From Paraburkholderia sacchari (GTDB taxonomy: Bacteria > Pseudomonadota > Gammaproteobacteria > Burkholderiales > Burkholderiaceae), in the NCBI RefSeq assembly GCF_000785435.2, contig NZ_JTDB02000019.1, positions 1 to 45,942 of the forward strand: 45,942 bases of DNA, given 5' to 3'. The translations under genes and the position numbers were made by a program. This document shows, in pieces, positions 35,125 through 43,188 of the stretch. The notes beneath the pieces were generated by a model that was not told the DNA's origin, ran no database searches, and was given only the letters and a program-made list of their open reading frames with translations. Numbering within the stretch: position 1 is the stretch's first letter; each line of letters begins with the position of its first letter.

Positions 35125-36683
35125 TGCGATGCCTTGTTTGTTGCGTTGATGTCTGCCGCGTCGGGCTGCGTGAGAGCAAGGCCGAGTTGTGCGCGACGCG
35201 CGAGCCATGGCGACGGGCGATAGCGCGGGTCGCCGAGCACGGCGTGAATGTTGTTCAGGATGGTGAGGATCGTGCGTGCGCCCAGTGCGTCGCCGAGTGC
35301 GAGCGGCCCGTGCGGATAGCCGAGCCCGAGCGTGACAGCCAGGTCGATATCGCGCGGCGACGCGATCTGCTTTTGTGCGATGTCGCAGCCGATGTTCACG
35401 ATCGTAGCGACGATGCGCTGCGCGACGAAGCCCGTGGAATCGCGGATCACGGTGACCGGCACGCCGTCGGCGGCGAAGAGCGCGTGGCCCGCGTCGCGTG
35501 CGGCGCGCGTGGTGGCGGGCGTCGTCATCAGCGTGCGGCGCTTCGCGCCGGCGAGCGGGAACAGCGTGTCGATGGCGACGACGCGGCTCGCGTCGAGTTG
35601 TTCTTCGAGTGCGGCGGTGGTGGCGTCGAGCCCAAGCGGCGCGACCACGATGAGCGAGTCGGCACCAGGAGTGTCGCCTTCGTCGATGGCGACGCCCGCC
35701 TGAGCAGCAAGCGCGACCACGGCCTCGCGCGCGGCGGCATTGCTGCGGCTCACCCAGACGCTTGCGGGAAGCGCCGCGGGCGCGGCGGGTTCTTCCGGCA
35801 CTTGCTGCTTGCCATCGATATAGCGATAGAAGCCTTCACCGCTCTTGCGGCCAACGAGTCCGCCCGCGAGACGCACGCCGGTGATGGGCGAGGGCGTGAA
35901 CCGTGGCTCCTCGTAGAACTGGTGATAGATCGACTCCATCACGGGATGCGAGACATCGAGCGCGGTCAAGTCCAGCAGTTCGAACGGCCCGAGTCGAAAA
36001 CCGGCCTGCTCCCGCATGATGCGGTCGACATCGGCGAAGCTGGCCACGCCTTCGCCGGCCACGCGCAAGCCTTCGGTGTTCATGCCGCGGCCCGCGTGAT
36101 TGACGATGAAGCCCGGCATGTCCTTCGCTCGCACGGGCGTGTGGCCCATGCGGCTCGCGAGCGCCATGAGCGCGTCGCCGGCGGCGGGGTCGCTGCGCAG
36201 GCCGTCGATTACCTCGACCACCTTCATCAGCGGCACAGGGTTGAAGAAGTGATAGCCCGCAACGCGCGAGGGATCGCCGCAGGCGGCGGCGATCGCCGTG
36301 ATCGACAGCGACGAGGTGTTCGAGGCGAGCAGGCATTTGCCGCTCACCACGGTTTCGAGTTCACGAAAGAGGACGCGTTTGGCGTCCAGGTTCTCGACGA
36401 TCGCTTCGATCACGAGATCGCAGCCGGCAAGCCCGTCGATTGTGTTCACGCCCGTGACGCGCGCGAGCGCAGCGTTGGCATTGGTCTCGCTGAGCTTGCC
36501 TTTCGTGGCGAGTTTCGCGAAGGTGTCGGCGAGATACGCGCTCGCTGCGGCAACTGCTTGCGCATTGGTATCGTAGAGGCGCACCGCGAGGCCCGCCTGC
36601 GCGGCAATCTGGGCGATGCCGCGGCCCATTGCGCCGGTGCCGACGATGCCAATTGTCTCAATGTTGAAATGATGGGAAGTCAT
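35121..36683 (-). CDS. 3-hydroxyacyl-CoA dehydrogenase, two-domain (PaaH-like)
   Basis: 520 residues. The N-terminal NAD-binding domain begins IGIVGTGAMGRGIAQIAAQA, then SNTSSLSITAIAAACGDPSR and GYHFFNPVPLMKVVEVIDGL with the catalytic-pair histidine. A first C-terminal domain (from about residue 190, FIVNHAGRG) is followed by a second, shorter domain (STGFVAQRIVATIVNIGCDI and GYPHGPLALGDALG). This layout and length fit PaaH/PaaC-type enzymes of about 500 residues that oxidise 3-hydroxyacyl-CoA. It forms an operon with the enoyl-CoA hydratase. The substrate may be an aromatic-derived or dicarboxyl-CoA, but this is not shown by the sequence. Confidence 0.93.
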   Translation of the reverse strand: MTSHHFNIETIGIVGTGAMGRGIAQIAAQAGLAVRLYDTNAQAVAAASAYLADTFAKLATKGKLSETNANAALARVTGVNTIDGLAGCDLVIEAIVENLDAKRVLFRELETVVSGKCLLASNTSSLSITAIAAACGDPSRVAGYHFFNPVPLMKVVEVIDGLRSDPAAGDALMALASRMGHTPVRAKDMPGFIVNHAGRGMNTEGLRVAGEGVASFADVDRIMREQAGFRLGPFELLDLTALDVSHPVMESIYHQFYEEPRFTPSPITGVRLAGGLVGRKSGEGFYRYIDGKQQVPEEPAAPAALPASVWVSRSNAAAREAVVALAAQAGVAIDEGDTPGADSLIVVAPLGLDATTAALEEQLDASRVVAIDTLFPLAGAKRRTLMTTPATTRAARDAGHALFAADGVPVTVIRDSTGFVAQRIVATIVNIGCDIAQKQIASPRDIDLAVTLGLGYPHGPLALGDALGARTILTILNNIHAVLGDPRYRPSPWLARRAQLGLALTQPDAADINATNKASQ

Positions 36684-36791
36684 TGGAAGCCTGGCTCCAT
36701 GATTGGCCTAAGATAGCACGGTCGTACAGTTCAACGAAAACGATTCAGCGGGTTCAAGACGGACGCCGCTGCCTGCAAGGAGGCAATGAGA

Positions 36792-37433
36792 ATGATCAAG
36801 CTGCATGGTTTTGCGCTGTCGAACTACTACAACAAGGTCAAGTTCGCGATGCTCGAGTATGGCATTGCGTTCGAGGAAGTGACGGCGAAACTCCCGCTTT
36901 CCGAGGCGCAACTGGCGCAGTCGCCCATGGGCAAGGTGCCGTTCGTCGAGACCGAGCACGGTTTTCTGTGCGAGTCGGAAGTGATCGTCGAATATCTGGC
37001 GGCTTGCTATCCCGAGAAGCACATTTTCTCCGCCGACCCATGGAAAGCGGCAAAGGAGCGTGAGCTCATTGTCGTGATCGAGACGCATCTGGAACTCACG
37101 GTGCGCGAACTCTATGCCGAAGCGTTCTTCGGCGGGACGGTGAGCGCGGACGTCAAGGCCAGCGTCGAGAAGCGGCTGAATCGTTACATTCCCAGCTTCA
37201 AGCGGCTCGCGAAGTTCGCGCCGTATGTGGGCGGGGACCAGTTCGGGATCGTGGACATCGCGGCGTTCGCGAGCTTGCCGCTCGTCGCGATGGCGACGCA
37301 AAAGATTTACGGCCGTGACTTTGTTTCGGATGCAGGAGTCGACTGGAAATCGTACCTGAAGCTCGTGGGCGAGCGGCCTGCGGCCCAGCGCGTGGCCGCC
37401 GGGCGCAAGGCCTATATTGAGGCCAATGCATAA
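36792..37433 (+). CDS. Glutathione S-transferase family protein
   Basis: 213 residues from the ATG at 36792, which has AAGGAGG 8 bases upstream; an ATG at 36786 is too close to that site. The N-terminal domain (MIKLHGFALSNYYNKVKFAM) has the serine/tyrosine-type GSH site region and SPMGKVPFVETEHGFLCESE, which includes the cis-proline and the E-S pair that bind glutathione. The C-terminal domain holds FGIVDIAAFASLPL. The class is not clear. It is divergent from the 3-hydroxyacyl-CoA dehydrogenase gene, 108 bases apart. Confidence 0.9.
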   Translation: MIKLHGFALSNYYNKVKFAMLEYGIAFEEVTAKLPLSEAQLAQSPMGKVPFVETEHGFLCESEVIVEYLAACYPEKHIFSADPWKAAKERELIVVIETHLELTVRELYAEAFFGGTVSADVKASVEKRLNRYIPSFKRLAKFAPYVGGDQFGIVDIAAFASLPLVAMATQKIYGRDFVSDAGVDWKSYLKLVGERPAAQRVAAGRKAYIEANA

Positions 37434-37439
37434 GCTTGG

Positions 37440-37470
37440 CGCCTGCATGGCATAGGTGGCCTGGCAGGCG
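37440..37470 (+). terminator. Weak hairpin after the second GST gene
   Basis: CGCCTGC (37440-37446) pairs with GCAGGCG (37464-37470) across a 17-base loop, with no T run. It sits between convergent genes. Confidence 0.35.
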
Positions 37471-37572
37471 TCATTGCGGCGCGATGCAGCGTGCGGGAAT
37501 GTGCGCCGCGCCGCCTTGCGCGATGCTCGGGAACGCCTTGCCGTTCGCTGATGCATCGCGCGTTGCAGGTCG

Positions 37573-38766
37573 TCAGAGCCGCGCGAGGCGTTCGAGTGCG
37601 GTCGCGAGCGTGCTTTCTTGCTTGGCGAAACAAAAGCGCACGACGCCCGATTCGTGCGGCTCATGATAGAACGCCGACACCGGAATGGCGGCCACGCCAA
37701 CCTCCGCCGTGAGCCACTTCGAAAATTCGGCTTCGGGCAAGTCGCTGATTGCCGAATAGTCCACGCACTGGAAGTACGTGCCCTGGCACGGCAGCAGCTT
37801 GAAGCGCGAATTCGCGAGGCCGGCGCGGAAGAAGTCGCGTTTCTTCTGATAGAAAGCGGGCAGTTCCAGATACGGTTTGGGATCGCGCAGATATTGCGCG
37901 AGACCGACCTGCATCGGCGTATTCACCGTGAACACATTGAACTGGTGCACCTTGCGGAATTCGGCGGCGAGCGGCGCCGGCGCCGCCACGTAGCCGACCT
38001 TCCATCCCGTCACGTGAAAAGTCTTGCCGAAGCTCGACACGATAAAGCTGCGCGCCGCGAGTTCCGGATAGCGCGCGACGCTTTCGTGCGGCTGGCCGTC
38101 ATAAACCATGTGTTCGTAGACTTCGTCGGAGAGGATCAGCACATTGGTGCCGCGCACGATCTCTTCGAGCTTGCGCATGTCCTCGGCGCGCCACACCGTG
38201 CCCGTGGGATTGTGCGGCGTGTTGATGAGGATGAGGCGCGTCTTTGGCGTGATGGCAGCGGCGAGGCGGTCGAACGGAATCGCATAGTCGGGCGCTTCGA
38301 GCGTCACGAACACGGGCTTGCCGCCCGCCAGTTCGATCGACGGCAGGTAGCTGTCGTAGGTCGGTTCCACCACGATGACTTCGTCGCCGGGATGCACTGC
38401 GCACAGAATCGCCGTGAGCAGCGCCTGGGTGGCGCCCGCCGTCACGGTGATTTCGGTGTTGGCGTCGTAGCGATGGCCGTAGATATTCGCGATCTTCTGC
38501 GCGATGGCTTCTCGCAGCACGGACATGCCGGTCATCGGCGGATATTGATTGTGGCCGTCACGCATGGCCTGCGCGACTGCATCGACGATGCGCGAATCGC
38601 AGTCGAAATCGGGAAAGCCCTGGCCCAGGTTCACCGCGCCTTTTTCGGCGGCGAGCGCGCTCATCACCGTGAAGATCGTCGTGCCGACGTTGGGCAGGCG
38701 CGAGGGGAAAGAGGGCGAGAGCAGCGGGGTTTGCGACGGATCTTGCGAAGGATGCGATGCGTTCAT
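37573..38766 (-). CDS. PLP-dependent aminotransferase, methionine aminotransferase (YbdL)-like
   Basis: 397 residues from the ATG at 38766. A fold-type I class I/II aminotransferase: LGQGFPDFDCD and YPPMTGMSVLREAIA at the N-terminus, VTAGATQALLTAILCAVHPG, INTPHNPTGTVW, the aspartate/tyrosine pair in ILSDEVYEHMVYDG, and the PLP-binding lysine in SSFGKTFHVTGWKVG. This combination fits the YbdL/kynurenine aminotransferase-like group, which can transaminate methionine in salvage. The exact substrate is not certain. 15-bp tandem repeats lie 50-110 bases upstream of its start. Confidence 0.9.
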   Translation of the reverse strand: MNASHPSQDPSQTPLLSPSFPSRLPNVGTTIFTVMSALAAEKGAVNLGQGFPDFDCDSRIVDAVAQAMRDGHNQYPPMTGMSVLREAIAQKIANIYGHRYDANTEITVTAGATQALLTAILCAVHPGDEVIVVEPTYDSYLPSIELAGGKPVFVTLEAPDYAIPFDRLAAAITPKTRLILINTPHNPTGTVWRAEDMRKLEEIVRGTNVLILSDEVYEHMVYDGQPHESVARYPELAARSFIVSSFGKTFHVTGWKVGYVAAPAPLAAEFRKVHQFNVFTVNTPMQVGLAQYLRDPKPYLELPAFYQKKRDFFRAGLANSRFKLLPCQGTYFQCVDYSAISDLPEAEFSKWLTAEVGVAAIPVSAFYHEPHESGVVRFCFAKQESTLATALERLARL

Positions 38767-38816
38767 GGCGCGGGCGGATGGAAGACGGTGGAACGGCAAA
38801 ACTCGATTGTAGGCAA

Positions 38817-38876
38817 ATCGGTCGGGCCGCTATCGGTCGGGCCGCGATCGGTCGAGTCACGAGCAGTCGGGGCGTG
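38817..38876. repeat. 15-bp tandem repeat, four degrading copies, upstream of the aminotransferase gene
   Basis: Units start at 38817, 38832, 38847 and 38862. The first two (ATCGGTCGGGCCGC plus one base) differ at one position, and the later two are more diverged. It lies in the gap between the aminotransferase and PIN genes, where the aminotransferase promoter would be. Confidence 0.85.
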
Positions 38877-38893
38877 AGTTGCTGATTCGCTGG

Positions 38894-39409
38894 TCATACG
38901 CTGGCCCAGGCCGCCGAGGCTTCGGCGACAAAGGCATCAGGTGTGCCAATGCGAAAGCCGAAATCGCGCGCGATGCGCTTCGCGAGCTTGAGCACCGCGC
39001 GGTCTTTCGATACGAGCCACGCAGCGCCGCTGGCCCGCGCAAGCTCCAGGAACTTCTGGTCGTCGCGATCGCGGCATTGGGGTAGCGCACGGGCGTCGGC
39101 GGGCGGCGCCGGCGGCTCGATCTGCCGCACGAGCGTTGCCAGCGTGGCGAGCGCGGCCGCCTTATCCGTGCCGCGCCCCTGGAATTGCGGATAGTCGAGC
39201 ACGTGCGCAAGCTCGGCATGGCAACGTGCGTCGATCAGCGCATCGAGCGCGCCACGTTCGAGCGCCGTGCGAATGGGGCGCGTATGCGGGTCGTCGAACA
39301 CGAGAATGTCGAGCCACACATTCGAATCGAGCACCACGGCGAGTGCATTTTGCGCGCCGGTGGCGGGGGATGGGTCGGAGAAGCTGTCTGAGGGCGTAAA
39401 ACCGGTCAT
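38894..39409 (-). CDS. PIN-domain protein (putative toxin-type ribonuclease)
   Basis: 171 residues from the ATG at 39409; a frame to 39454 exists but runs across a likely promoter of the divergent yaaA gene. The PIN fold is seen as ALAVVLDSNVWLDILVFDDP near the N-terminus with the first acidic residue, then DALIDARCHAELAHVLDYPQ, CRDRDDQKFLELARASGAAW with acidic residues, and LVSKDRAVLKLAKR. It resembles the COG1569-type PIN family often annotated as toxin of a toxin-antitoxin pair. No antitoxin-like gene lies next to it, so it may be a solitary nuclease. Confidence 0.8.
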   Translation of the reverse strand: MTGFTPSDSFSDPSPATGAQNALAVVLDSNVWLDILVFDDPHTRPIRTALERGALDALIDARCHAELAHVLDYPQFQGRGTDKAAALATLATLVRQIEPPAPPADARALPQCRDRDDQKFLELARASGAAWLVSKDRAVLKLAKRIARDFGFRIGTPDAFVAEASAAWASV

Positions 39410-39474
39410 TCGTGAATTCGCTACAATCGGGCTTTCGCCTTTGAACATCGGCACGCTCGTGCCTGCAAGCCTCT

Positions 39475-40269
39475 ATGATAATCGTTCTGTCGCCGGCCAA
39501 ATCGCTCGACTATGACACGCCAGCGCACATCGAAACCCACACCATCCCTGATTTTGTCGACGACGCAGCCGAGCTGATCGATGGCTTGCGCCGTCTTTCG
39601 CCGCAGCAGATCGGTTCGCTCATGAGCATCTCGGATCCGCTCGCCAGCCTGAACTTCCAGCGCTACGCCGACTGGTCGAAGCACTTTAGCGAGGCCAACG
39701 CGAAGCAGGCCGTGCTAGCGTTCAACGGCGACGTGTACGAAGGCTTCGACGCGAAATCGCTCACGCACGCCGATCTCGATTACGCCCAGCAGCACGTACG
39801 CGTGCTGTCCGGCCTGTACGGCGTGCTGCGTCCGCTCGATCTGCTGCAGCCTTATCGGCTGGAGATGGGCACACGCTTCGAAAATGCGCGCGGCAAGGAC
39901 CTTTACGCGTTCTGGGGCGAGCGCATCACGCACGCGCTCAACGCGCAGTTCGAGCTCAACCAGAAAAAAGCGAAGAAAGGTGCGCGCGTGCTGGTGAACT
40001 GCGCATCGACCGAGTACTTCAAGGCCGTGAAGCCCAAGGCGCTCGCGGTGCCCATCATCACGCCGGTGTTTGAAGACTGGAAGGGCGGCCGCTACAAGAT
40101 CATCAGCTTCCACGCGAAGCGCGCGCGCGGGCTGATGGCGCGCTACGCGGTCGAAAACCGCATCGCCGAGCCCGAGGCGCTCAAAGCCTTCGATATGGAA
40201 GGTTACGCATTCGATGCAGAGGCGTCGAACGATTCGACGTATGTGTTCCGCCGGCGTCTGGCCGATTAA
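39475..40269 (+). CDS. yaaA: YaaA family peroxide-stress protein
   Basis: 264 residues, the full length of the YaaA (DUF328) family. MIIVLSPAKSLDYDTP is the diagnostic N-terminus; LRPLDLLQPYRLEMGTR, LVNCASTEYFKAV and IISFHAKRARGLMARY follow. In E. coli YaaA limits free iron and DNA damage under peroxide stress. TACAAT at 39422-39427 is a possible -10 box, inside the upstream region of the divergent PIN gene. No clear ribosome site is seen. The M14 peptidase gene follows 35 bases later. Confidence 0.95.
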   Translation: MIIVLSPAKSLDYDTPAHIETHTIPDFVDDAAELIDGLRRLSPQQIGSLMSISDPLASLNFQRYADWSKHFSEANAKQAVLAFNGDVYEGFDAKSLTHADLDYAQQHVRVLSGLYGVLRPLDLLQPYRLEMGTRFENARGKDLYAFWGERITHALNAQFELNQKKAKKGARVLVNCASTEYFKAVKPKALAVPIITPVFEDWKGGRYKIISFHAKRARGLMARYAVENRIAEPEALKAFDMEGYAFDAEASNDSTYVFRRRLAD

Positions 40270-40304
40270 GCGGCCGGATTGCCGACCCAGCGAAGGAAAC
40301 AGAC

Positions 40305-41468
40305 ATGACGATTTCCATTTCCAGCCAGTTCGATGCGGGCGCGATTGAAGTGCTCTCGTGCGAGCAAGCCGACGATATCCGCCTGCGCGTGCGCGCCGAC
40401 AGTCAATCGGATTTCGCGCAGTGGTTTTATTTCCGCCTCACGGGCGGGCGCGGCGAGCGTTGCGTGATGACGTTCGAGAACGGCTCGGCGTGCGCGTTTC
40501 CCGAAGGGTGGCGCGACTATCAGGCCGTGGCGAGCTATGACCGCGTGAACTGGTTCCGCGTGCCGACCTCGTACGACGGCACGGCATTCGTCATCGACCA
40601 TACGCCCGAGTTCGACAGCATCTACTACGCGTACTTCGAGCCGTACAGCGAGGAGCGCCATTCCGAGTTTCTCGGCGCGCTCCAGCAGCTTCCGCACGCG
40701 ACGCTGAGCGAACTCGGCCGGACGGTCGAGGGCAGACCGATGACGCTACTTTCGCTCGGCATGCCGGGCGACACCACGCCGGAGGGCAAGCCCAAGAAGA
40801 CGGTCTGGATCATCGCTCGCCAGCATCCGGGCGAGGCGATGGCCGAATGGTTTGTCGAAGGGCTCGTGAAGCGTCTGGCGGGCTGGGGCGACTGGTCGGG
40901 CGATCCGGTCGCGCGCATGCTGCTCGAGCGCGTGATCTTCCATATCGTGCCGAACATGAATCCGGACGGCAGCGTGCACGGCAACCTGCGCACCAACGCG
41001 GCGGGCGCGAACCTGAACCGCGAATGGATGGAACCCGATGTGAAGCGCAGCCCCGAAGTGCTCGTCGTGCGCGATGCAATCGAGACAACCGGCTGCGATC
41101 TGTTCTTCGACATTCACGGCGACGAGACGCTGCCCTATGTGTTCGTGGCGGGTTCAGAAATGCTGCCTGGCTTCACCGAGCAGCAGCGCGTCGAGCAGGC
41201 CGCGTTCATCGAAGCGTTCAAGGTGGCGAGCCCGGACTTCCAGGACAAGCACGGCTACGAAGCAAGCCGCTATCGTGAAGATGCGCTCAAGCTCGCATCG
41301 AAGTACATCGGGCATCGCTACGGTTGCCTGTCGCTCACGCTTGAAATGCCGTTCAAGGACAACGCGAACCTGCCTGATGAGCGCGTGGGCTGGAACGGTG
41401 AACGTAGTGCCGCACTAGGCGCCGCTATGTTGCAAGCGATCTTGCAGCACGTCATCAAGTTCGCCTGA
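40305..41468 (+). CDS. M14-family zinc carboxypeptidase (cytosolic carboxypeptidase-like)
   Basis: 387 residues with two parts: an N-terminal beta-rich domain of about 130 residues (SQSDFAQWFYFRLTGGRGER) typical of cytosolic carboxypeptidase-like M14 proteins, and a catalytic domain. Zinc ligands are the H and E of ARQHPGEAMAEWF and the histidine of FFDIHGDETLPYVF; PNMNPDGSVHGNLRTNAAGA is the substrate-binding segment. The C-terminal glutamate is probably in LTLEMPF. No signal peptide is seen, so it is cytosolic. The natural substrate in bacteria is unknown. It is downstream of yaaA on the same strand, likely one transcript. Confidence 0.92.
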   Translation: MTISISSQFDAGAIEVLSCEQADDIRLRVRADSQSDFAQWFYFRLTGGRGERCVMTFENGSACAFPEGWRDYQAVASYDRVNWFRVPTSYDGTAFVIDHTPEFDSIYYAYFEPYSEERHSEFLGALQQLPHATLSELGRTVEGRPMTLLSLGMPGDTTPEGKPKKTVWIIARQHPGEAMAEWFVEGLVKRLAGWGDWSGDPVARMLLERVIFHIVPNMNPDGSVHGNLRTNAAGANLNREWMEPDVKRSPEVLVVRDAIETTGCDLFFDIHGDETLPYVFVAGSEMLPGFTEQQRVEQAAFIEAFKVASPDFQDKHGYEASRYREDALKLASKYIGHRYGCLSLTLEMPFKDNANLPDERVGWNGERSAALGAAMLQAILQHVIKFA

Positions 41469-41497
41469 CGCGAAGGCGCTTACCTTCGCGGGAAGCA

Positions 41498-41545
41498 CCA
41501 TGACAACGGGGGAAGCGGTGTGAGCCGCTTCCCCCGTTGTCATGG
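41498..41545. terminator. Perfect 21-bp inverted repeat between convergent genes
   Basis: The 21 bases 41498-41518 pair perfectly with 41525-41545 around a TGTGAG loop. It lies between the M14 peptidase gene (+) and the secreted-protein gene (-). No T run follows on either side, so it is not a textbook intrinsic terminator, but it would block or stabilise both transcript ends. Confidence 0.75.
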
Positions 41546-41577
41546 GCGGCGCATACCGTATGGGCAGCGCTGGGTCA

Positions 41578-42333
41578 TCATTGCGTCGTCGACTTCTTTT
41601 TCGTGCCCGTTTTCCTGGCTGTCGACGTGGTGGTCGATTTCGTGGTCGACTTGCTGCTGCTTGTCGCGCTTTTTGTGCTCGTAGCCGGGGATTTGTGGCC
41701 CGATTTGCTCGAAGATGCCGCTTTCTTGCTCTTGCTGGTGGTCTTCTTCGACTTTGCGCTGTGCTTGCCGCTGGCGTGGGCCGCAGTGCCGCCTGCCGAG
41801 GCGCGGGACTCGCTGCGCGCGCGCAGTGGCGGTACGGGATCGTTCCAGCTGAATGCGAGAATCTGTTGGCCGATGTAGCCGCAGCGGAACTTCAGATCGT
41901 AGGGTCCGTGGCTGCTGTCTTTGGGAATGCCGATGCCATCGACGGTCACGATCGTGTCGACTTTCACGCGCTGCTTGCCTTCGTCGAACGCATCGTTCCA
42001 GGGCGTGACGGTAGAGTGTGCGCTGTCGAAAGAGCTGGGTGGAAACTCGACATGGTCGAGTGCGTCCGAAGTGCTGGCAATGAAGTTGCCGTGGGCTGCG
42101 CAGCTTGCGACCAGCGGGTCGGCATGCATCTGGGTCACGAAGGTATTCGCGAGATCGCTCTGCCGGCTGGCAAAATCTCCTGGTTGATCGATGGGGCCGG
42201 CTTGAATGGCCTGATTCTGATCGACCTGATCGGCCTGTGCGGGCAGCGTACAAACGAAGGTGAGACTCACGGCGCAGGCGGCCAGCCGGCCAATTACAGT
42301 CAGCAACTGGCGAGATGCGTTGTAGCGGTCCAT
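41578..42333 (-). CDS. Secreted protein of unknown function with a Lys/Ser/Thr-rich tail
   Basis: 251 residues. An N-terminal signal peptide (hydrophobic LLTVIGRLAACAVSLTFVCT, cleavage near AQA-D) indicates export. The middle domain of about 130 residues has three cysteines (VASCAAHGNF, FRCGYIGQQI and one in the signal region) and motifs SSFDSAHSTVTPWNDAFDEG and VDTIVTVDGIGIPKD. Related proteins occur in Burkholderiaceae; I recall the label BspC domain for some but cannot confirm it here. Residues 189-251 are a low-complexity, histone H1-like tail of K, S and T (KHSAKSKKTTSKSKKAAS and onward). The charged tail might bind DNA, LPS or peptidoglycan. Confidence 0.8.
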   Translation of the reverse strand: MDRYNASRQLLTVIGRLAACAVSLTFVCTLPAQADQVDQNQAIQAGPIDQPGDFASRQSDLANTFVTQMHADPLVASCAAHGNFIASTSDALDHVEFPPSSFDSAHSTVTPWNDAFDEGKQRVKVDTIVTVDGIGIPKDSSHGPYDLKFRCGYIGQQILAFSWNDPVPPLRARSESRASAGGTAAHASGKHSAKSKKTTSKSKKAASSSKSGHKSPATSTKSATSSSKSTTKSTTTSTARKTGTKKKSTTQ

Positions 42334-42503
42334 CTGATTATTCTGGATATTCTGGATGAGGGTGGGACATCAGGCACCGTAAGATGCTGCGCTGCATGGA
42401 TGAGTTCCGGATCCGGACAAATATTTCGCGGAGCCGGCTGGCGGAATAGTTTCCTGGCGTGGCTGCCGTGCATGCTGCGGCTTGTAGCCGCGGTGTGCCT
42501 GGG

Positions 42504-43187
42504 TCAGGTGCGCGGGCCGCCCAGCCGATAGCGCCGCACGTCGTAGGTCGTGACCCACGCGGGGCGATAGACAGCGATCAGTGCCGTGGCCATCCCCGTA
42601 AACCAGGCCTCGCCGGACGCGAGCAGGAATACGCTGAAGGCATAGCCTGCGGGCACAGTGAGCATCGAACTGCCGTTGAGCGCGACGTGGGTTCCCAGTG
42701 CCAGATAGGCTGCCGCCGAGACCGCGATGGCGGGCGAGACAAAACCCTGGCCGACGATGAACATGAAGAGATTGCGGGGCAGCCATGCAGTGCAGGCGCG
42801 CTGCATCAACGCAGAGACGGCTACAGGGAACGCGCCGAATACGAGGAAGGTGAGCGCGACGCCGTCCCAGGGCGTGTCGAAGATGACCGCGGCCAGCACA
42901 ACGACCACCGCCATGGCGACGAGTGCGAGCCCCCAGTCGAACAGCGTGACCACGAGGGTGGCGCCGAGCAGATGCAGCACGGTGCCGTCCTCGAGCCAGG
43001 CATTGCTCGCCCACAGCACGGAAACCGCCACGATGATGGCAAGCCACACGTGCTGGAGCGTGGCGTCTTGCAGACGCTTGAACGGGTTGTTCCATAACGC
43101 GAGCGCGAGCAGACCCCCGGCTGCAATCCATGCACCGACGATGACCCACAACGGAAGCGGCGTATACAGGAACCCCATGTGCTTCAT
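42504..43187 (-). CDS. CbiM-like energy-coupling-factor membrane protein (COG3235 type)
   Basis: 227 residues, almost entirely hydrophobic with about six transmembrane helices and few charged loops. The N-terminus MKHMGFLYTPLPLWVIVGAW and the loop RNLFMFIVGQGFVSPA recall CbiM/NikM-type substrate-binding membrane proteins of cobalt or nickel ECF transporters and the related COG3235 group. The canonical N-terminal Met-His-Ile/Met metal-binding start of CbiM is only loosely matched (MKHMG). No ATPase or CbiQ gene is nearby. Function in metal or cofactor uptake is a tentative inference. Its ATG lies one base after the stop of the LuxR-type gene, so the two are co-transcribed. Confidence 0.7.
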   Translation of the reverse strand: MKHMGFLYTPLPLWVIVGAWIAAGGLLALALWNNPFKRLQDATLQHVWLAIIVAVSVLWASNAWLEDGTVLHLLGATLVVTLFDWGLALVAMAVVVVLAAVIFDTPWDGVALTFLVFGAFPVAVSALMQRACTAWLPRNLFMFIVGQGFVSPAIAVSAAAYLALGTHVALNGSSMLTVPAGYAFSVFLLASGEAWFTGMATALIAVYRPAWVTTYDVRRYRLGGPRT

Positions 43188-43188
43188 A

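Noticed and set aside
35124..36716. Plus-strand open frame of 530 codons opposite the 3-hydroxyacyl-CoA dehydrogenase
   Set aside because: No family features; the minus-strand gene has an intact NAD-binding motif and domain order.
38894..39454. Complete toxin-antitoxin module at the PIN gene
   Set aside because: I found no small DNA-binding or antitoxin-like ORF upstream or downstream of the PIN gene on the same strand.
41542..42531. Plus-strand open frame of 329 codons opposite the secreted-protein gene
   Set aside because: The minus-strand frame has a signal peptide and a conserved domain; the plus-strand frame begins within the 21-bp hairpin and has no recognisable feature.
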